Positions 1 through 6,496 of a DNA stretch of 10,313 bases are shown piece by piece. Every line of letters starts with the position of its first letter. The first letter of the stretch is position 1. The stretch is from assembly GCA_900554405.1 (NCBI GenBank), contig USHI01000040.1, positions 1 through 10,313 of the forward strand, written 5' to 3'. The position numbers and the translations under genes were made by a program. The DNA is from an uncultured Eubacteriales bacterium. GTDB taxonomy: Bacteria; Bacillota; Clostridia; Oscillospirales; CAG-382. The notes under the pieces were generated by a model. It saw only the letters and a program-made list of their open reading frames with translations, ran no database searches and was not told the DNA's origin.

Positions 1-133
1 CGTTGCGCCAGTACTGGTAGAACTCGAACGGGCTCGTCTTGTTGGGGTCAAGCCAGACGGCGTTGCCCGCGGTCTTGCCCATCTTCTTGCCCTGCGAGTC
101 GGTCAGCAGGGTGATGGTCATGGCGTAGGCATC
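1..133 (-). pseudogene. tyrS: Tyrosyl-tRNA synthetase, internal fragment (KMSKS region)
   Basis: Read on the minus strand, these 44 codons match the class I TyrRS region around the KMSKS loop. The sequence contains LLTDSQGKKMGKT, where KMGKT (bases 71-85) is the KMSKS-type ATP-binding signature, followed by VWLDPNKTSPFEFYQYWRN, which is highly typical of bacterial TyrRS. The frame stays open to the window's left edge, so the rest of the gene would lie outside. The N-terminal Rossmann domain and HIGH motif that should precede this piece are absent: upstream in the same frame the sequence turns into the start of an SRAP protein at about bases 131-142. The enzyme family charges tRNA-Tyr in the cytoplasm, but this fragment cannot encode a working enzyme as it stands. 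The join is more likely an assembly artefact or rearrangement than a real fusion. Identity of the fragment is secure; its biological status is not. Confidence 0.8.
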
Positions 134-283
134 CTTGCCCTGTGCCACCACGCCAATGTTCTGCGTGGGTGCGATGTTGTAGGAACGCTGTGGCAGAGTG
201 TCAACGCGCACGTCATCCTCGTCTACCGCGAACTGTGAGGCCACGGTATCCCAATCCAAATCGAGCGCGAATCTCCTGCACAT
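134..283 (-). pseudogene. SRAP (YedK/HMCES-type) protein, N-terminal fragment
   Basis: The minus-strand frame from the ATG at 281-283 begins MCRRFALDLDWDT and continues to RSYNIAPTQNIGVV. This is the start of the SOS-response-associated peptidase family: Cys2, which becomes catalytic after Met removal and crosslinks abasic sites in single-stranded DNA, and the conserved YNIAPTQ segment whose Asn is an active-site residue. The family normally starts MCGRF, so Arg at position 3 is unusual. After about 50 residues the frame continues without a stop into TyrRS sequence, so the central beta-sheet, catalytic Glu and His of SRAP (full length about 220-250 residues) are missing. No clear ribosome binding site precedes the ATG. 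Codon use looks richer in G and C than the genes to the right (impression only). The fragment may come from another part of the genome or another organism. Confidence 0.75.
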
Positions 284-331
284 GCGCCCAGTTTATGCCA
301 TCAATGGAATCAATCCCAGGCCGTATGACCG
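284..331. other. Unassigned bases between two apparent sequence junctions
   Basis: These 48 bases lie between the SRAP start codon and the abrupt beginning of PiT transporter sequence. I see no recognisable gene, terminator or promoter. In the PiT frame, a TGA at 326-328 closes the reading frame just before the transporter homology begins, so the missing half of PiT cannot be supplied from here. Together with the SRAP/TyrRS join, this places at least two breaks in continuity within the first 331 bases. Confidence 0.6.
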
Positions 332-760
332 ATGTTCATGGCGATTTTCCTTTTGGGGAACGCGCTTGTAAAAGGCGAATCCACCGGCTCCTTTTCCGGC
401 ACTCCGCCGATCTGGCTGATGGTGCTCGTTTCGCTCGTGATGGGGCTGGGCACATCTATCGGCGGCTACAAGATAATAAAATCCGTTGGCATGGATATGG
501 TCAAATTAAAGCCTTATCAGGGCTTTGCTGCCGATCTTTCGGCATCGCTGTGCATGCTGCTTTCATCGCTGACGGGTGTCCCCGTGAGCACAACGCACAC
601 CAAAACCACCGCAATAATGGGTGTCGGCGCCGCAAAGCGCATAAAGAATGTCAATTGGAGCATCGTGAGCGAGCTTGTACTCACCTGGGTGTTCACCTTC
701 CCGGGGTGCGGCGTGCTGGGATATCTTACCGCAAAGCTGTTTATTCTTCTCTTCGCCTGA
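332..760 (+). CDS. PiT-family inorganic phosphate transporter, C-terminal part only
   Basis: The 142-residue frame matches the second half of low-affinity phosphate permeases of the PiT family, which import phosphate with a cation across the inner membrane. It holds about four hydrophobic segments, and the C-terminal PiT signature appears as TGVPVSTTHTKTTAIMGVGA near residues 82-101. Full-length family members have about 330 residues in two homologous halves. Here the whole N-terminal half and the GANDGQK-type motif just before FMAIFLLG are absent, and an in-frame TGA sits at 326-328. The ATG at 332 has no ribosome binding site and is probably not a real start: homology begins at Phe-Met (335-340), where the sequence seems to have been joined to unrelated DNA. 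The stop lies 12 bases before the DUF47 gene, the usual PiT-DUF47 pairing. The native gene is probably intact elsewhere; this copy is truncated by a break or misassembly. Confidence 0.85.
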   Translation: MFMAIFLLGNALVKGESTGSFSGTPPIWLMVLVSLVMGLGTSIGGYKIIKSVGMDMVKLKPYQGFAADLSASLCMLLSSLTGVPVSTTHTKTTAIMGVGAAKRIKNVNWSIVSELVLTWVFTFPGCGVLGYLTAKLFILLFA

Positions 761-772
761 AAGGAGCACACA

Positions 773-1393
773 ATGGCAAAAAACAAAAACGATTATTTCG
801 AGCTCATGCGCACGCAGGTGGAATGCTGTGTCGAGGCGGCGCAGCTGCTTGAAAGCATACTTTCCGAATACGAAAAGCACAATCCTGCCGAGGAACGCAT
901 CAGAATGCACGAAATCGAACACCGTGCCGACGAGATACACCACGATATACTCCGCAGGCTGACAGGCGAATTCATCACGCCGATCGACCAGGAGGATATC
1001 CTGAGGCTTGTCCAGATCATCGATGATGTTACCGACGCGCTCGATGAAGTCATGCTCGAAATGTATATGTTCCATATCGACACGCTCCCCGCCGGTGCCG
1101 CCGGGTTTGCCGCCATTGTTTCGCGGTGCGTATCCGCGCTTGCGGAAGCGGTGGGCGAGCTTAAAAGCTTCAAACGCCCGGATCAGCTGCGGAAGCTGAT
1201 TGTAAACGTGAACACGATCGAAGGAGAGGCAGACGAGGCCTTTACCGAAGCGATATACACTCTGTTTTCGGGCAGCGCGGATATCCGCGCCGTTTTCGGA
1301 GGCAAGGCGATATACGAATCGCTCGAAAACTGCTGCGACCTGTGCGAACACGCCGCAGACGTTATAGACCAGATAATCATAAAAAACACCTAA
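773..1393 (+). CDS. DUF47 family PhoU-like protein, PiT partner
   Basis: The 206-residue product matches the DUF47/TIGR00153 family in length and pattern: an all-helical, PhoU-like cytoplasmic protein with repeated acidic and histidine-containing helices (for example RMHEIEHRADEIHHD at about 44-58 and EHAADVIDQIIIKN at the C-terminus). DUF47 proteins are almost always encoded beside PiT phosphate permeases and are thought to modulate their activity, probably by binding metal ions through the E/D-rich helices as PhoU does. AAAGGAG about 8 bases before the ATG gives a good start. The gene follows the pit stop by 12 bases, so the two form one transcription unit. No strong terminator follows; a small GCCGC/GCGGC hairpin at about 1404-1418 lacks a T-run. 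No membrane segment or signal peptide is seen. Family assignment is firm; the regulatory role is inferred from context. Confidence 0.88.
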   Translation: MAKNKNDYFELMRTQVECCVEAAQLLESILSEYEKHNPAEERIRMHEIEHRADEIHHDILRRLTGEFITPIDQEDILRLVQIIDDVTDALDEVMLEMYMFHIDTLPAGAAGFAAIVSRCVSALAEAVGELKSFKRPDQLRKLIVNVNTIEGEADEAFTEAIYTLFSGSADIRAVFGGKAIYESLENCCDLCEHAADVIDQIIIKNT

Positions 1394-1637
1394 AAGCGTT
1401 GGCCTGCCGCATTGCGGCTGTCATAAATATTATATTAAAAAGGAGATGGTTTTTAATGGATCCGCTTCCCCGAAGTAGAAGCGTTGTGCCGATAAGCGCA
1501 CACCGTAAGGATCGGATCGCGGTGGAACCCGCAGAAAGGCTTTCAGTACATACGGTCATGCGTAATTGATACCCGAAGTCCTGTTTTTGCGGCAACACAA
1601 CGATTTAATTATTACGGAGGCTTAACAAGCACATTTT
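1394..1637 (+). promoter_or_regulatory. Leader region before the CorC/MpfA-type gene, with possible attenuator-like pairings
   Basis: This 244-base gap holds a small ORF (1456-1569) and several complementary segments. CGTTGTGCCG (1482-1491) can pair with CGG plus CACAACG (1590-1592, 1596-1602) with a 3-base bulge. GATCCG (1459-1464) pairs with CGGATC (1513-1518), and CACCG (1501-1505) with CGGTG (1520-1524). GCTTCC (1464-1469), in the leader ORF's fourth to sixth codons, can pair with GGAGGC (1616-1621), the only Shine-Dalgarno sequence near the next gene, using one G-U pair. I do not recognise a known riboswitch class: the M-box and manganese (yybP-ykoY) cores I looked for are not evident. 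A weak promoter could lie at 1398-1426 (TTGGCC, 17 bases, CATAAA), but it is poor. Short pairings arise by chance, so the structure is a hypothesis. Confidence 0.4.
1456..1569 (+). CDS. Putative 37-residue leader peptide, MDPLP start
   Basis: An AAGGAG ribosome binding site (1440-1445) stands 10 bases before an ATG that opens a 37-codon frame ending in TGA at 1567-1569, 68 bases before the Mg-transporter-type gene. The peptide begins MDPLPRSRSVVP, is rich in Arg, Pro and Val, and has no membrane segment. Its ribosome binding site is better than that of the downstream gene, which suggests it is translated. The N-terminus resembles that of MgtL (MEPDPTPLPRRR), the enterobacterial leader peptide that governs mgtA; in MgtL, acidic-plus-proline early codons destabilise the ribosome at low magnesium. 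Whether this peptide works that way is inference from the start sequence and position. It could also be a chance ORF over a structured RNA, or a small protein of other function. Confidence 0.5.
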   Translation: MDPLPRSRSVVPISAHRKDRIAVEPAERLSVHTVMRN

Positions 1638-1640
1638 ATG
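1616..1640 (+). promoter_or_regulatory. Unusually distant ribosome binding site of the CorC/MpfA-type gene
   Basis: The only Shine-Dalgarno match, GGAGG (1616-1620), lies 17 bases before the ATG at 1638, against the usual 5-10. No alternative ATG, GTG or TTG occurs in frame between them, and a TAA at 1623-1625 closes the frame upstream, so the ATG at 1638 is the only possible start. The long spacing suggests weak or conditional initiation, or a small RNA structure that shortens the distance. Confidence 0.5.
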
Positions 1641-2987
1641 GACATTTTCAAACAACTGCTGCTGCAGTTAATTCTTATCCTGCTTAACGCATTCTTCGCC
1701 GCTACGGAGATCGCCGTTATTTCTCTCAACGAAAAAAAGGTCCGCGCTCAGGCGGAGGACGGCGACAAAACCGCGAAAAAAATGCTGCGCATGATCGACG
1801 AACCCACAAGGTTCCTTTCCACGATACAGATCGGCATTACCCTTGCGGGGTTTCTCGGCTCGGCTTTTGCGGCGGATAATTTCGCCGCGGGCGTTTCCGC
1901 ATTCTTTATCCGCGCGTTCGGGCTTTCCGAAAGCAGCGCGGGTGCGGTAAACACGATATCGGTCATACTTATCACGCTGATTCTTTCCTTCTTCACCCTC
2001 GTTTTCGGCGAGCTTGTACCCAAGCGTGTCGCGATGAGGCACAAGGAAAAGCTTGCAAAGCACGTTTGCGGCGTGATATCCTTCCTTGCAGCCGCATTGA
2101 AGCCTATAATTTGGCTGCTCACCGTTTCCACAAATGCGGTGCTCCGCCTTTTCGGGATCGACCCGGAGGCAAAGGAGGACCCTGTTTCGGAGGATGACAT
2201 CGTTCTGATGCTCGATGCGGGCGCGGACGAAGGCAGCCTGAAGCAGGACGATATCGAGCTGATAAAGAACGTATTCAAGCTCGACAGGCTTTCCGCGGAG
2301 GATGTAATGACCCCGCGCAAAAACGTGGTTTTTATTTCCGCGGATTCCACGCCGGAGGAAATACTCACCACTGTCGAAACCGAGGGATATTCGCGCCTGC
2401 CCGTTATCGGCAGCGACGAGGACAACGTTGTCGGCATACTTTATGCCCGCGATTTTCTTTTGAGAAAGGATAATCCCGGGTCCAGCCTTGCGGATGTAAT
2501 GGTACAGCCGATATTCGTGCCCGAAACGATACATCTCGATGTTCTGTTCCGCGATATGCAGAAGGACCACAACCACATTGTTATCGCAGTGAACGAGTTC
2601 GGCGAAACCTCCGGCATTGTAACGCTCGAGGACATTATCGAAGAGATTTTCGGCGAGATATGGGATGAACGAGACGAAGCGGTGGAAAATATCACGCAGT
2701 TGGACAAAACGACCTACCGCGTGCTTTCCGGCACGCCGATCGGCGACTTTTTCGAATATTTCGATATTGAAGCCGACGAAGAGCCTGAATCATCGACAGT
2801 CAACGGCTGGCTGACAGAGATCGCAGGCACGATACCGGATATCGGATATTCCTTCGATTTTCACGGGCTAAACATAACCGTGACAAAAGCCAACGATATC
2901 ATGACACTCGAAATCACCGTAAAACGCACGGAATCGCCGGAAAAGAACGGCACCGTGCAGGAATCGAAAAACACTGTGGCGGTTTGA
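1638..2987 (+). CDS. CNNM/CBS/CorC-domain membrane protein, Mg2+/Co2+ transport (MpfA/HlyC family)
   Basis: This 449-residue protein has the full family layout. A CNNM (DUF21) membrane domain spans about 1-185, with hydrophobic helices at about 5-30, 60-90, 103-127 and 142-168 and the motif FFAATEIAVISLNEKKVR near the N-terminus. A CBS pair follows at about 218-340, including MTPR (224-227), YSRLPV (251-256) and NEFGETSGIVTLEDIIEEIFGEI. The C-terminal CorC_HlyC domain covers about 355-430. The family, often misnamed hemolysin, acts in magnesium/cobalt handling: bacterial MpfA and CorC homologues are linked to Mg2+ export and resistance, with the CBS pair binding adenine nucleotides. The start is forced by an upstream stop, but its ribosome binding site is unusually far away and a leader ORF precedes it. 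A strong terminator follows 11 bases after the stop, so the gene is probably transcribed alone with its leader. Family is certain; ion and direction are not. Confidence 0.93.
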   Translation: MDIFKQLLLQLILILLNAFFAATEIAVISLNEKKVRAQAEDGDKTAKKMLRMIDEPTRFLSTIQIGITLAGFLGSAFAADNFAAGVSAFFIRAFGLSESSAGAVNTISVILITLILSFFTLVFGELVPKRVAMRHKEKLAKHVCGVISFLAAALKPIIWLLTVSTNAVLRLFGIDPEAKEDPVSEDDIVLMLDAGADEGSLKQDDIELIKNVFKLDRLSAEDVMTPRKNVVFISADSTPEEILTTVETEGYSRLPVIGSDEDNVVGILYARDFLLRKDNPGSSLADVMVQPIFVPETIHLDVLFRDMQKDHNHIVIAVNEFGETSGIVTLEDIIEEIFGEIWDERDEAVENITQLDKTTYRVLSGTPIGDFFEYFDIEADEEPESSTVNGWLTEIAGTIPDIGYSFDFHGLNITVTKANDIMTLEITVKRTESPEKNGTVQESKNTVAV

Positions 2988-2998
2988 AATCAATAAAC

Positions 2999-3031
2999 AA
3001 AACGGCTGTGCTTTGAGCACAGCCGTTTTTT
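2999..3031. terminator. Two-way intrinsic terminator
   Basis: AAAACGGCTGTGC (2999-3011), loop TTTGA, then GCACAGCCGTTTT (3017-3029) form a perfect 13-pair hairpin ending in a run of seven T on the plus strand. On the minus strand the stem is followed by TTTTGTTTATT. It can therefore end both the CorC/MpfA-type gene from the left and the GNAT-ended operon from the right; the GNAT stop codon (3031-3033) touches it. Confidence 0.92.
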
Positions 3032-3567
3032 TATCCGATATAACGTACTTTGCAGGCAAATTCCGCGCCGAACAGCGGCTCGAAAAGAGCGTGATATTCG
3101 CCGAAGGGTATCGGGGATACGGACATGATCTCCATATCCACCCCGAGCAGATCGACCAGATAACCGTTGGCGGAAAAGCCGTTTCTTTCGTAAAAAGCCT
3201 TTCTCCGCAGGCGAAGATCCCCTTTGTCCGCAAGCGAAGCGGTGCTTTCGATCTCCAAAACGATATTGCTGCCCGGATACCTCCGCTTCAAAAGCGAAAG
3301 TATTTCCGTGCCGATCCCATTGCCGCGATATTGCGGGCACACCGCAAGGTAATCCAAAAGGACATACCCGCCGTCCGAAAGCGTAAAAACTATCGCAGCG
3401 GGCGAACCGGCATCATCAACGGCGCACAGCAGCTCCGCGCTGCCCTCAAACTGCTTGCAGAGAAGCAGATCAAACGGCTTCCGTTCGCTTTCGGGGAAGG
3501 CTTCCAGATACAGCCTTTCGGCAAATTCCAGCCTTTCCGGCGTGTCAAGCGCGCTTTCAAGCCTCAT
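3031..3567 (-). CDS. GNAT-family N-acetyltransferase
   Basis: The 178-residue product shows the Gcn5-related fold. A short N-terminal helix pair is followed by strands ending in YVLLDYLAVCPQYRGNGIGTEI at about 68-89. Within it, Q/RxxGxG motif A is QYRGNG (79-84), which binds the pyrophosphate of acetyl-CoA, and it is followed by an alpha-helix and a C-terminal region with an ERNGF-type strand. The acceptor substrate is not evident; amines on small molecules, peptides or antibiotics are all possible. It is the last gene of the amino-sugar operon: its ATG lies inside the end of the ROK kinase gene (11-base overlap), with GGAGG 6 bases before the start, so translation is probably coupled to the kinase. 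It stops at the two-way terminator. The position suggests, but does not show, a link to amino-sugar metabolism. Confidence 0.85.
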   Translation of the reverse strand: MRLESALDTPERLEFAERLYLEAFPESERKPFDLLLCKQFEGSAELLCAVDDAGSPAAIVFTLSDGGYVLLDYLAVCPQYRGNGIGTEILSLLKRRYPGSNIVLEIESTASLADKGDLRLRRKAFYERNGFSANGYLVDLLGVDMEIMSVSPIPFGEYHALFEPLFGAEFACKVRYIG

Positions 3568-4483
3568 ACAGACCTCCGTATCTCGTATCCAGCAGAGCCG
3601 CGCCGATCATGCCGCCGATCCCGCGCAGGGAGGAAAGACCGATGCGTGCATGGTCGATTATATAGGGAGCAAGAAGCTCGTGAAGCTCATCGCCTTCGGC
3701 GGAAACGCCGCCCGAAAGCACAAGCACTTCCGGCTGGAAGACCATTATCATGGAATTTATACCCACGGCAAGCAGCTTTACATAGCTTTCGACCACTTCC
3801 CTTGCCGTTTCGCAGCCGCTGCGCATCGCCTTGAAGACGGTGGTGCCGTCGACCCCGGATTCGGCAAGATGCGCAAGTATGCTTTGGGGCTCATCGTAAA
3901 CCGCTTTTTGTGTCATATTTATGAGCGCCGTACCGGAGGCAAACTGTTCGAAGCAGCCGTAAAGCCCGCATTCACAGCGCACGGGGTGATCATACTTGAT
4001 GATGAAATGACCGAATTCGCCCGCGCGGTTGTTATAGCCGCGGTAAATCTTGCCGTCGATCATCCCCGCGCCGCCGATACCTGTCCCGATGGTTATCAGC
4101 ACGACATCCGAAAGCCCCTTGCAGACACCCGCAGCCGCCTCGCCGATAAGCGCGACATTCGCATCGTTATCGATGGAAACACGCAGACCCGTGGCTTCGG
4201 CGACGCGCGCGGCAATCGGTTCGCCGCGGAACGGGAGGTTACCGGCGATCTCCACGACACCGAGCTTGGGATTTACCCGCCCGGCAGAGCCTATTCCGAT
4301 CGAAACGACATTATATTTTTCCTGCAATTTACGGCAGCCGTCGATGATCGAGGTGATTATCGCTTCGGCAGAGGCATGCTTTCCCGTGGGGATCCTGCTT
4401 ACCTCCGCAACGGCGAGATCCTCCGAAACAACGCCGAGCTTAACGCTTGTCCCGCCTATATCGACACCTATTCTGTAATCCAT
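3557..4483 (-). CDS. ROK-family sugar kinase
   Basis: The 308-residue protein carries all ROK kinase hallmarks. DIGGTSVKLGV (8-18) is the phosphate-1 ATP motif, SIDNDANVA (103-111) includes the catalytic base Asp107, and TIGTGIGGA (131-139) is the phosphate-2 loop. GEFGH (155-159) contacts the sugar, and the zinc site is formed by His159 with CECGLYGC (Cys170, Cys172, Cys177). Such enzymes phosphorylate glucose, GlcNAc or ManNAc at the expense of ATP in the cytoplasm. The NagA gene directly upstream makes a GlcNAc- or ManNAc-type kinase plausible; a glucokinase is the main alternative, since sequence alone does not settle substrate in this family. The ATG overlaps the nagA stop by one base (TGATG) and has GGAGG 6 bases before it, indicating translational coupling. 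Nothing is truncated. Many ROK members are repressors, but this one has no N-terminal helix-turn-helix. Confidence 0.93.
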   Translation of the reverse strand: MDYRIGVDIGGTSVKLGVVSEDLAVAEVSRIPTGKHASAEAIITSIIDGCRKLQEKYNVVSIGIGSAGRVNPKLGVVEIAGNLPFRGEPIAARVAEATGLRVSIDNDANVALIGEAAAGVCKGLSDVVLITIGTGIGGAGMIDGKIYRGYNNRAGEFGHFIIKYDHPVRCECGLYGCFEQFASGTALINMTQKAVYDEPQSILAHLAESGVDGTTVFKAMRSGCETAREVVESYVKLLAVGINSMIMVFQPEVLVLSGGVSAEGDELHELLAPYIIDHARIGLSSLRGIGGMIGAALLDTRYGGLYEA

Positions 4484-5610
4484 CAGAACCTCCGGACACC
4501 TTCGACAAACACCGCTTTTATATTCAGATCTCTGTCGCAGACAATGAAATCGGCATATCTGCCCTCGAGTATGCAGCCGCGCTCCGACTCCAGCCCCAAA
4601 GCCTTTGCGGGGTTTTTGGAAGCCATTACCGAGATGTCCTTGAGCGGCACACCCATTTTCAGCAGGTTCTTTGCGCCCTCGAGCATACTGACACAGCTTC
4701 CGGCGATCCTGCCCTCCGTATTGCGGCAGATACCGTTTTCGACGATCCTTTCGTGGCCGTCGACATTATATACCCCGTCGCCCAGACCGGACATGACACC
4801 AGCATCGGATATGAGTGTCACACCCGAGGCACCCTTGGCGGCAAGCACAAGCTTTATCGCCGGGGCGTAAACATGAACAAGATCGCATATCATTTCGCAA
4901 TTTATGCGTTCGTCCGTTAGCGCAAGCCCGATAATGCCGGGATCGCGGTGAGTAAACGGGCGCATCGCATCAAAAATGTGTGTTGCCTTTGCGGCGCCGG
5001 TATCCGCCCCGGCAAGTGCCTGCTCGTATGTCGCATCCGTATGCCCGAGCGAGGCTGTCACGCCGTGTGCGGCGGCATATGCAATGGCTTCAAGAGCGTT
5101 TTCGCGCTCCGGAGCGATCGTCATCAGCTTCCAGAAGCCTTCGCCCGCAGCGCACAGCGCCTCCATTGCGGGAATATCGCATTCCACCTTCGGCGGGTGC
5201 ATGACTCCTGTCTTTTTATAAGAAACAAAGGGGCCTTCCGTGTGAATACCGAGAATTGCGGCGCCGCGGGATTCCTTTTTGCTTTCGCGCAGGATATTCT
5301 TCATCGCCGCAGCCGTTTGCTCCACGGGGAGCGCGCGCACGGTGGCGGCAAAGCCTGTCACGCCCTTGGAGGCAAGATACACCCTTGCCTTTTCGAAATC
5401 CTCATCCGCGGAAGCAAATTCAACACCGACACTGCCGTGGACGTGTTCGTCTATAAAGCCGGGGATAACGTAAAGCCCTTCGGCATCGAAATCATCCGCA
5501 TCCACCGGAAAGACGCCGCACTGGTAAATCCTGCCGTTTGCAAAACGGATATCAAAGCGTTCAAAACGGTCGTTCGCGCCGTTTAATACAATACCGTTTC
5601 TGATCTGCAT
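4483..5610 (-). CDS. nagA: N-acetylglucosamine-6-phosphate deacetylase
   Basis: NagA removes acetate from GlcNAc-6-phosphate to give glucosamine-6-phosphate in amino-sugar catabolism and cell-wall recycling. The 375-residue product matches the family's length and amidohydrolase motifs: PGFIDEHVHG with His56 and His58 (HxH), the metal-binding Glu125 in TEGPF, His190 in GHTDA, His211 in THIFDAMRPFTHR, His246, and the catalytic Asp269 in LISDAG. The spacing is within about five residues of the E. coli enzyme. As in most Gram-positive NagA enzymes, both HxH and the Glu/His/His metal set are kept, so one or two metals may bind. The ATG is preceded by AGAGGG about 9 bases upstream and lies 4 bases after the isomerase stop. 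It precedes the ROK kinase with a one-base overlap. The usual partner nagB (deaminase) is not in the window. No signal peptide is seen; cytoplasmic. Confidence 0.94.
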   Translation of the reverse strand: MQIRNGIVLNGANDRFERFDIRFANGRIYQCGVFPVDADDFDAEGLYVIPGFIDEHVHGSVGVEFASADEDFEKARVYLASKGVTGFAATVRALPVEQTAAAMKNILRESKKESRGAAILGIHTEGPFVSYKKTGVMHPPKVECDIPAMEALCAAGEGFWKLMTIAPERENALEAIAYAAAHGVTASLGHTDATYEQALAGADTGAAKATHIFDAMRPFTHRDPGIIGLALTDERINCEMICDLVHVYAPAIKLVLAAKGASGVTLISDAGVMSGLGDGVYNVDGHERIVENGICRNTEGRIAGSCVSMLEGAKNLLKMGVPLKDISVMASKNPAKALGLESERGCILEGRYADFIVCDRDLNIKAVFVEGVRRF

Positions 5611-5614
5611 TTTA

Positions 5615-6484
5615 TCAGCCCTCTAAATCGCGTATCATTCTGTTGAGGTTTTCGCTGCCTATCGTGACACCATCCTCTACCGTTTCAAGCCCTTCGAATT
5701 CGAGCGAAACAAATCCGTCGTAACCGGAATTCTTTATTGCCGCAAGGATCTGGAACGTGGGCACATCACCGTGACCGAATATAGTGGAACGGCGGAAGTT
5801 TCCGGATCTCGAACGGTTGTAGCCCCTGCCGGGGTTATATACCATGCCGGATTTGGTGAACACATCCTTGGCATGAACATGAACAATAAGCTCCAGAAGC
5901 CGCGAAACGGCGACATCGCATTTCTCGTCCACACCGCCGAAGTTGCCCATATCGCACAGGAAGCGGTAATTTGTATTGTTTACGGCGGTGAAAAGCTCCA
6001 GCATACGGTTGCTGTCCTGAAGCAATCTGCCGTGGTTTTCGGTACAGGTCATAACGCCGACGCTCTTTGCATAATCGGCAACCTTGGAAACATAGGGCGC
6101 AACTCTTTCGATGACCGCCTTGTAGGTCTTTACGCCCTCGAAGTTTGCGGGGTAGCCCCACGCGATATCGTGGCGGAGAAGCGGGATACCGCATTTTGCG
6201 GCGATATCTATATGTGCACAGAGCCTTTCGACCTCCGCATCGAGATCATCCTTGCTGAAATCCGCGCCGGTGGTATATATCGGAACCTCCAAGCCGACCT
6301 TATGCGCGTGCTCGGTAAGCGCAAGCGCGTAATCCTCCTTGGTGTAGCCCTCCGGAGGATTATCGTCCAAAACAAACTCCACGCCCGCACAGCCGAGCGC
6401 TTTTGTTTTGTCTATCGCATCGAACCGAGTAAAATCGCCGGAATAGAGGCGGTGGAAGCTATATGTGCTTATGCAGCTTTTCAT
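5615..6484 (-). CDS. Sugar phosphate isomerase/epimerase-type TIM-barrel protein
   Basis: The 289-residue protein belongs to the xylose-isomerase-like/AP endonuclease 2 TIM-barrel superfamily. Metal ligands typical of the family can be placed: Glu149 in CTENHG, Asp178 in CDMGNF, His204 in VHVHAKD, and Glu262 or Glu264 in SLEFEG. A GHGD segment (237-240) lies near the C-terminus. Relatives include tagatose/psicose epimerases, inosose dehydratase (IolE), hydroxypyruvate isomerase and 3-keto-sugar enzymes, so the reaction cannot be named. They are often encoded beside Gfo/Idh/MocA dehydrogenases, as here (12 bases upstream), where the pair can oxidise and rearrange a sugar. The start has AAGGAG 8 bases before the ATG. 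The neighbour nagA follows after 4 bases, implying an amino sugar or a sugar linked to one as the substrate. No signal peptide; cytoplasmic. Confidence 0.87.
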   Translation of the reverse strand: MKSCISTYSFHRLYSGDFTRFDAIDKTKALGCAGVEFVLDDNPPEGYTKEDYALALTEHAHKVGLEVPIYTTGADFSKDDLDAEVERLCAHIDIAAKCGIPLLRHDIAWGYPANFEGVKTYKAVIERVAPYVSKVADYAKSVGVMTCTENHGRLLQDSNRMLELFTAVNNTNYRFLCDMGNFGGVDEKCDVAVSRLLELIVHVHAKDVFTKSGMVYNPGRGYNRSRSGNFRRSTIFGHGDVPTFQILAAIKNSGYDGFVSLEFEGLETVEDGVTIGSENLNRMIRDLEG

Positions 6485-6496
6485 TTTAATATCTCC

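Noticed and set aside
1..283. A genuine SRAP-TyrRS fusion enzyme
   Set aside because: Both halves lack their catalytic cores, and the next gene is also broken nearby, so a sequence join is far more likely than a functional fusion.
142..852. Plus-strand open frame of 236 codons across the left edge
   Set aside because: It crosses unrelated fragments in the wrong frame for PiT and DUF47, and its translation is low-complexity Arg/His/Cys-rich shadow sequence.
1404..1418. Hairpin GCCGC-ATT-GCGGC after the DUF47 gene as a terminator
   Set aside because: The stem is only five pairs and no T-run follows, so it is too weak to call.
1440..1637. Known Mg2+ (M-box) or Mn2+ (yybP-ykoY) riboswitch before the transporter gene
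   Set aside because: I could not find the conserved core sequences of either class; only short pairings and a small ORF are visible. A covariance-model search would settle it.
1668..2576. Minus-strand open frame of 302 codons inside the CorC/MpfA-type gene
   Set aside because: It is antisense to a gene with clear domains, rich in Arg and Cys in a way typical of shadow frames, and has no start context.
3455..4870. Long plus-strand open frame of 471 codons opposite the ROK kinase and nagA genes
   Set aside because: It runs antisense to three well-supported genes, has no ribosome binding site and no family resemblance. GC-rich coding DNA commonly leaves such open frames on the other strand.
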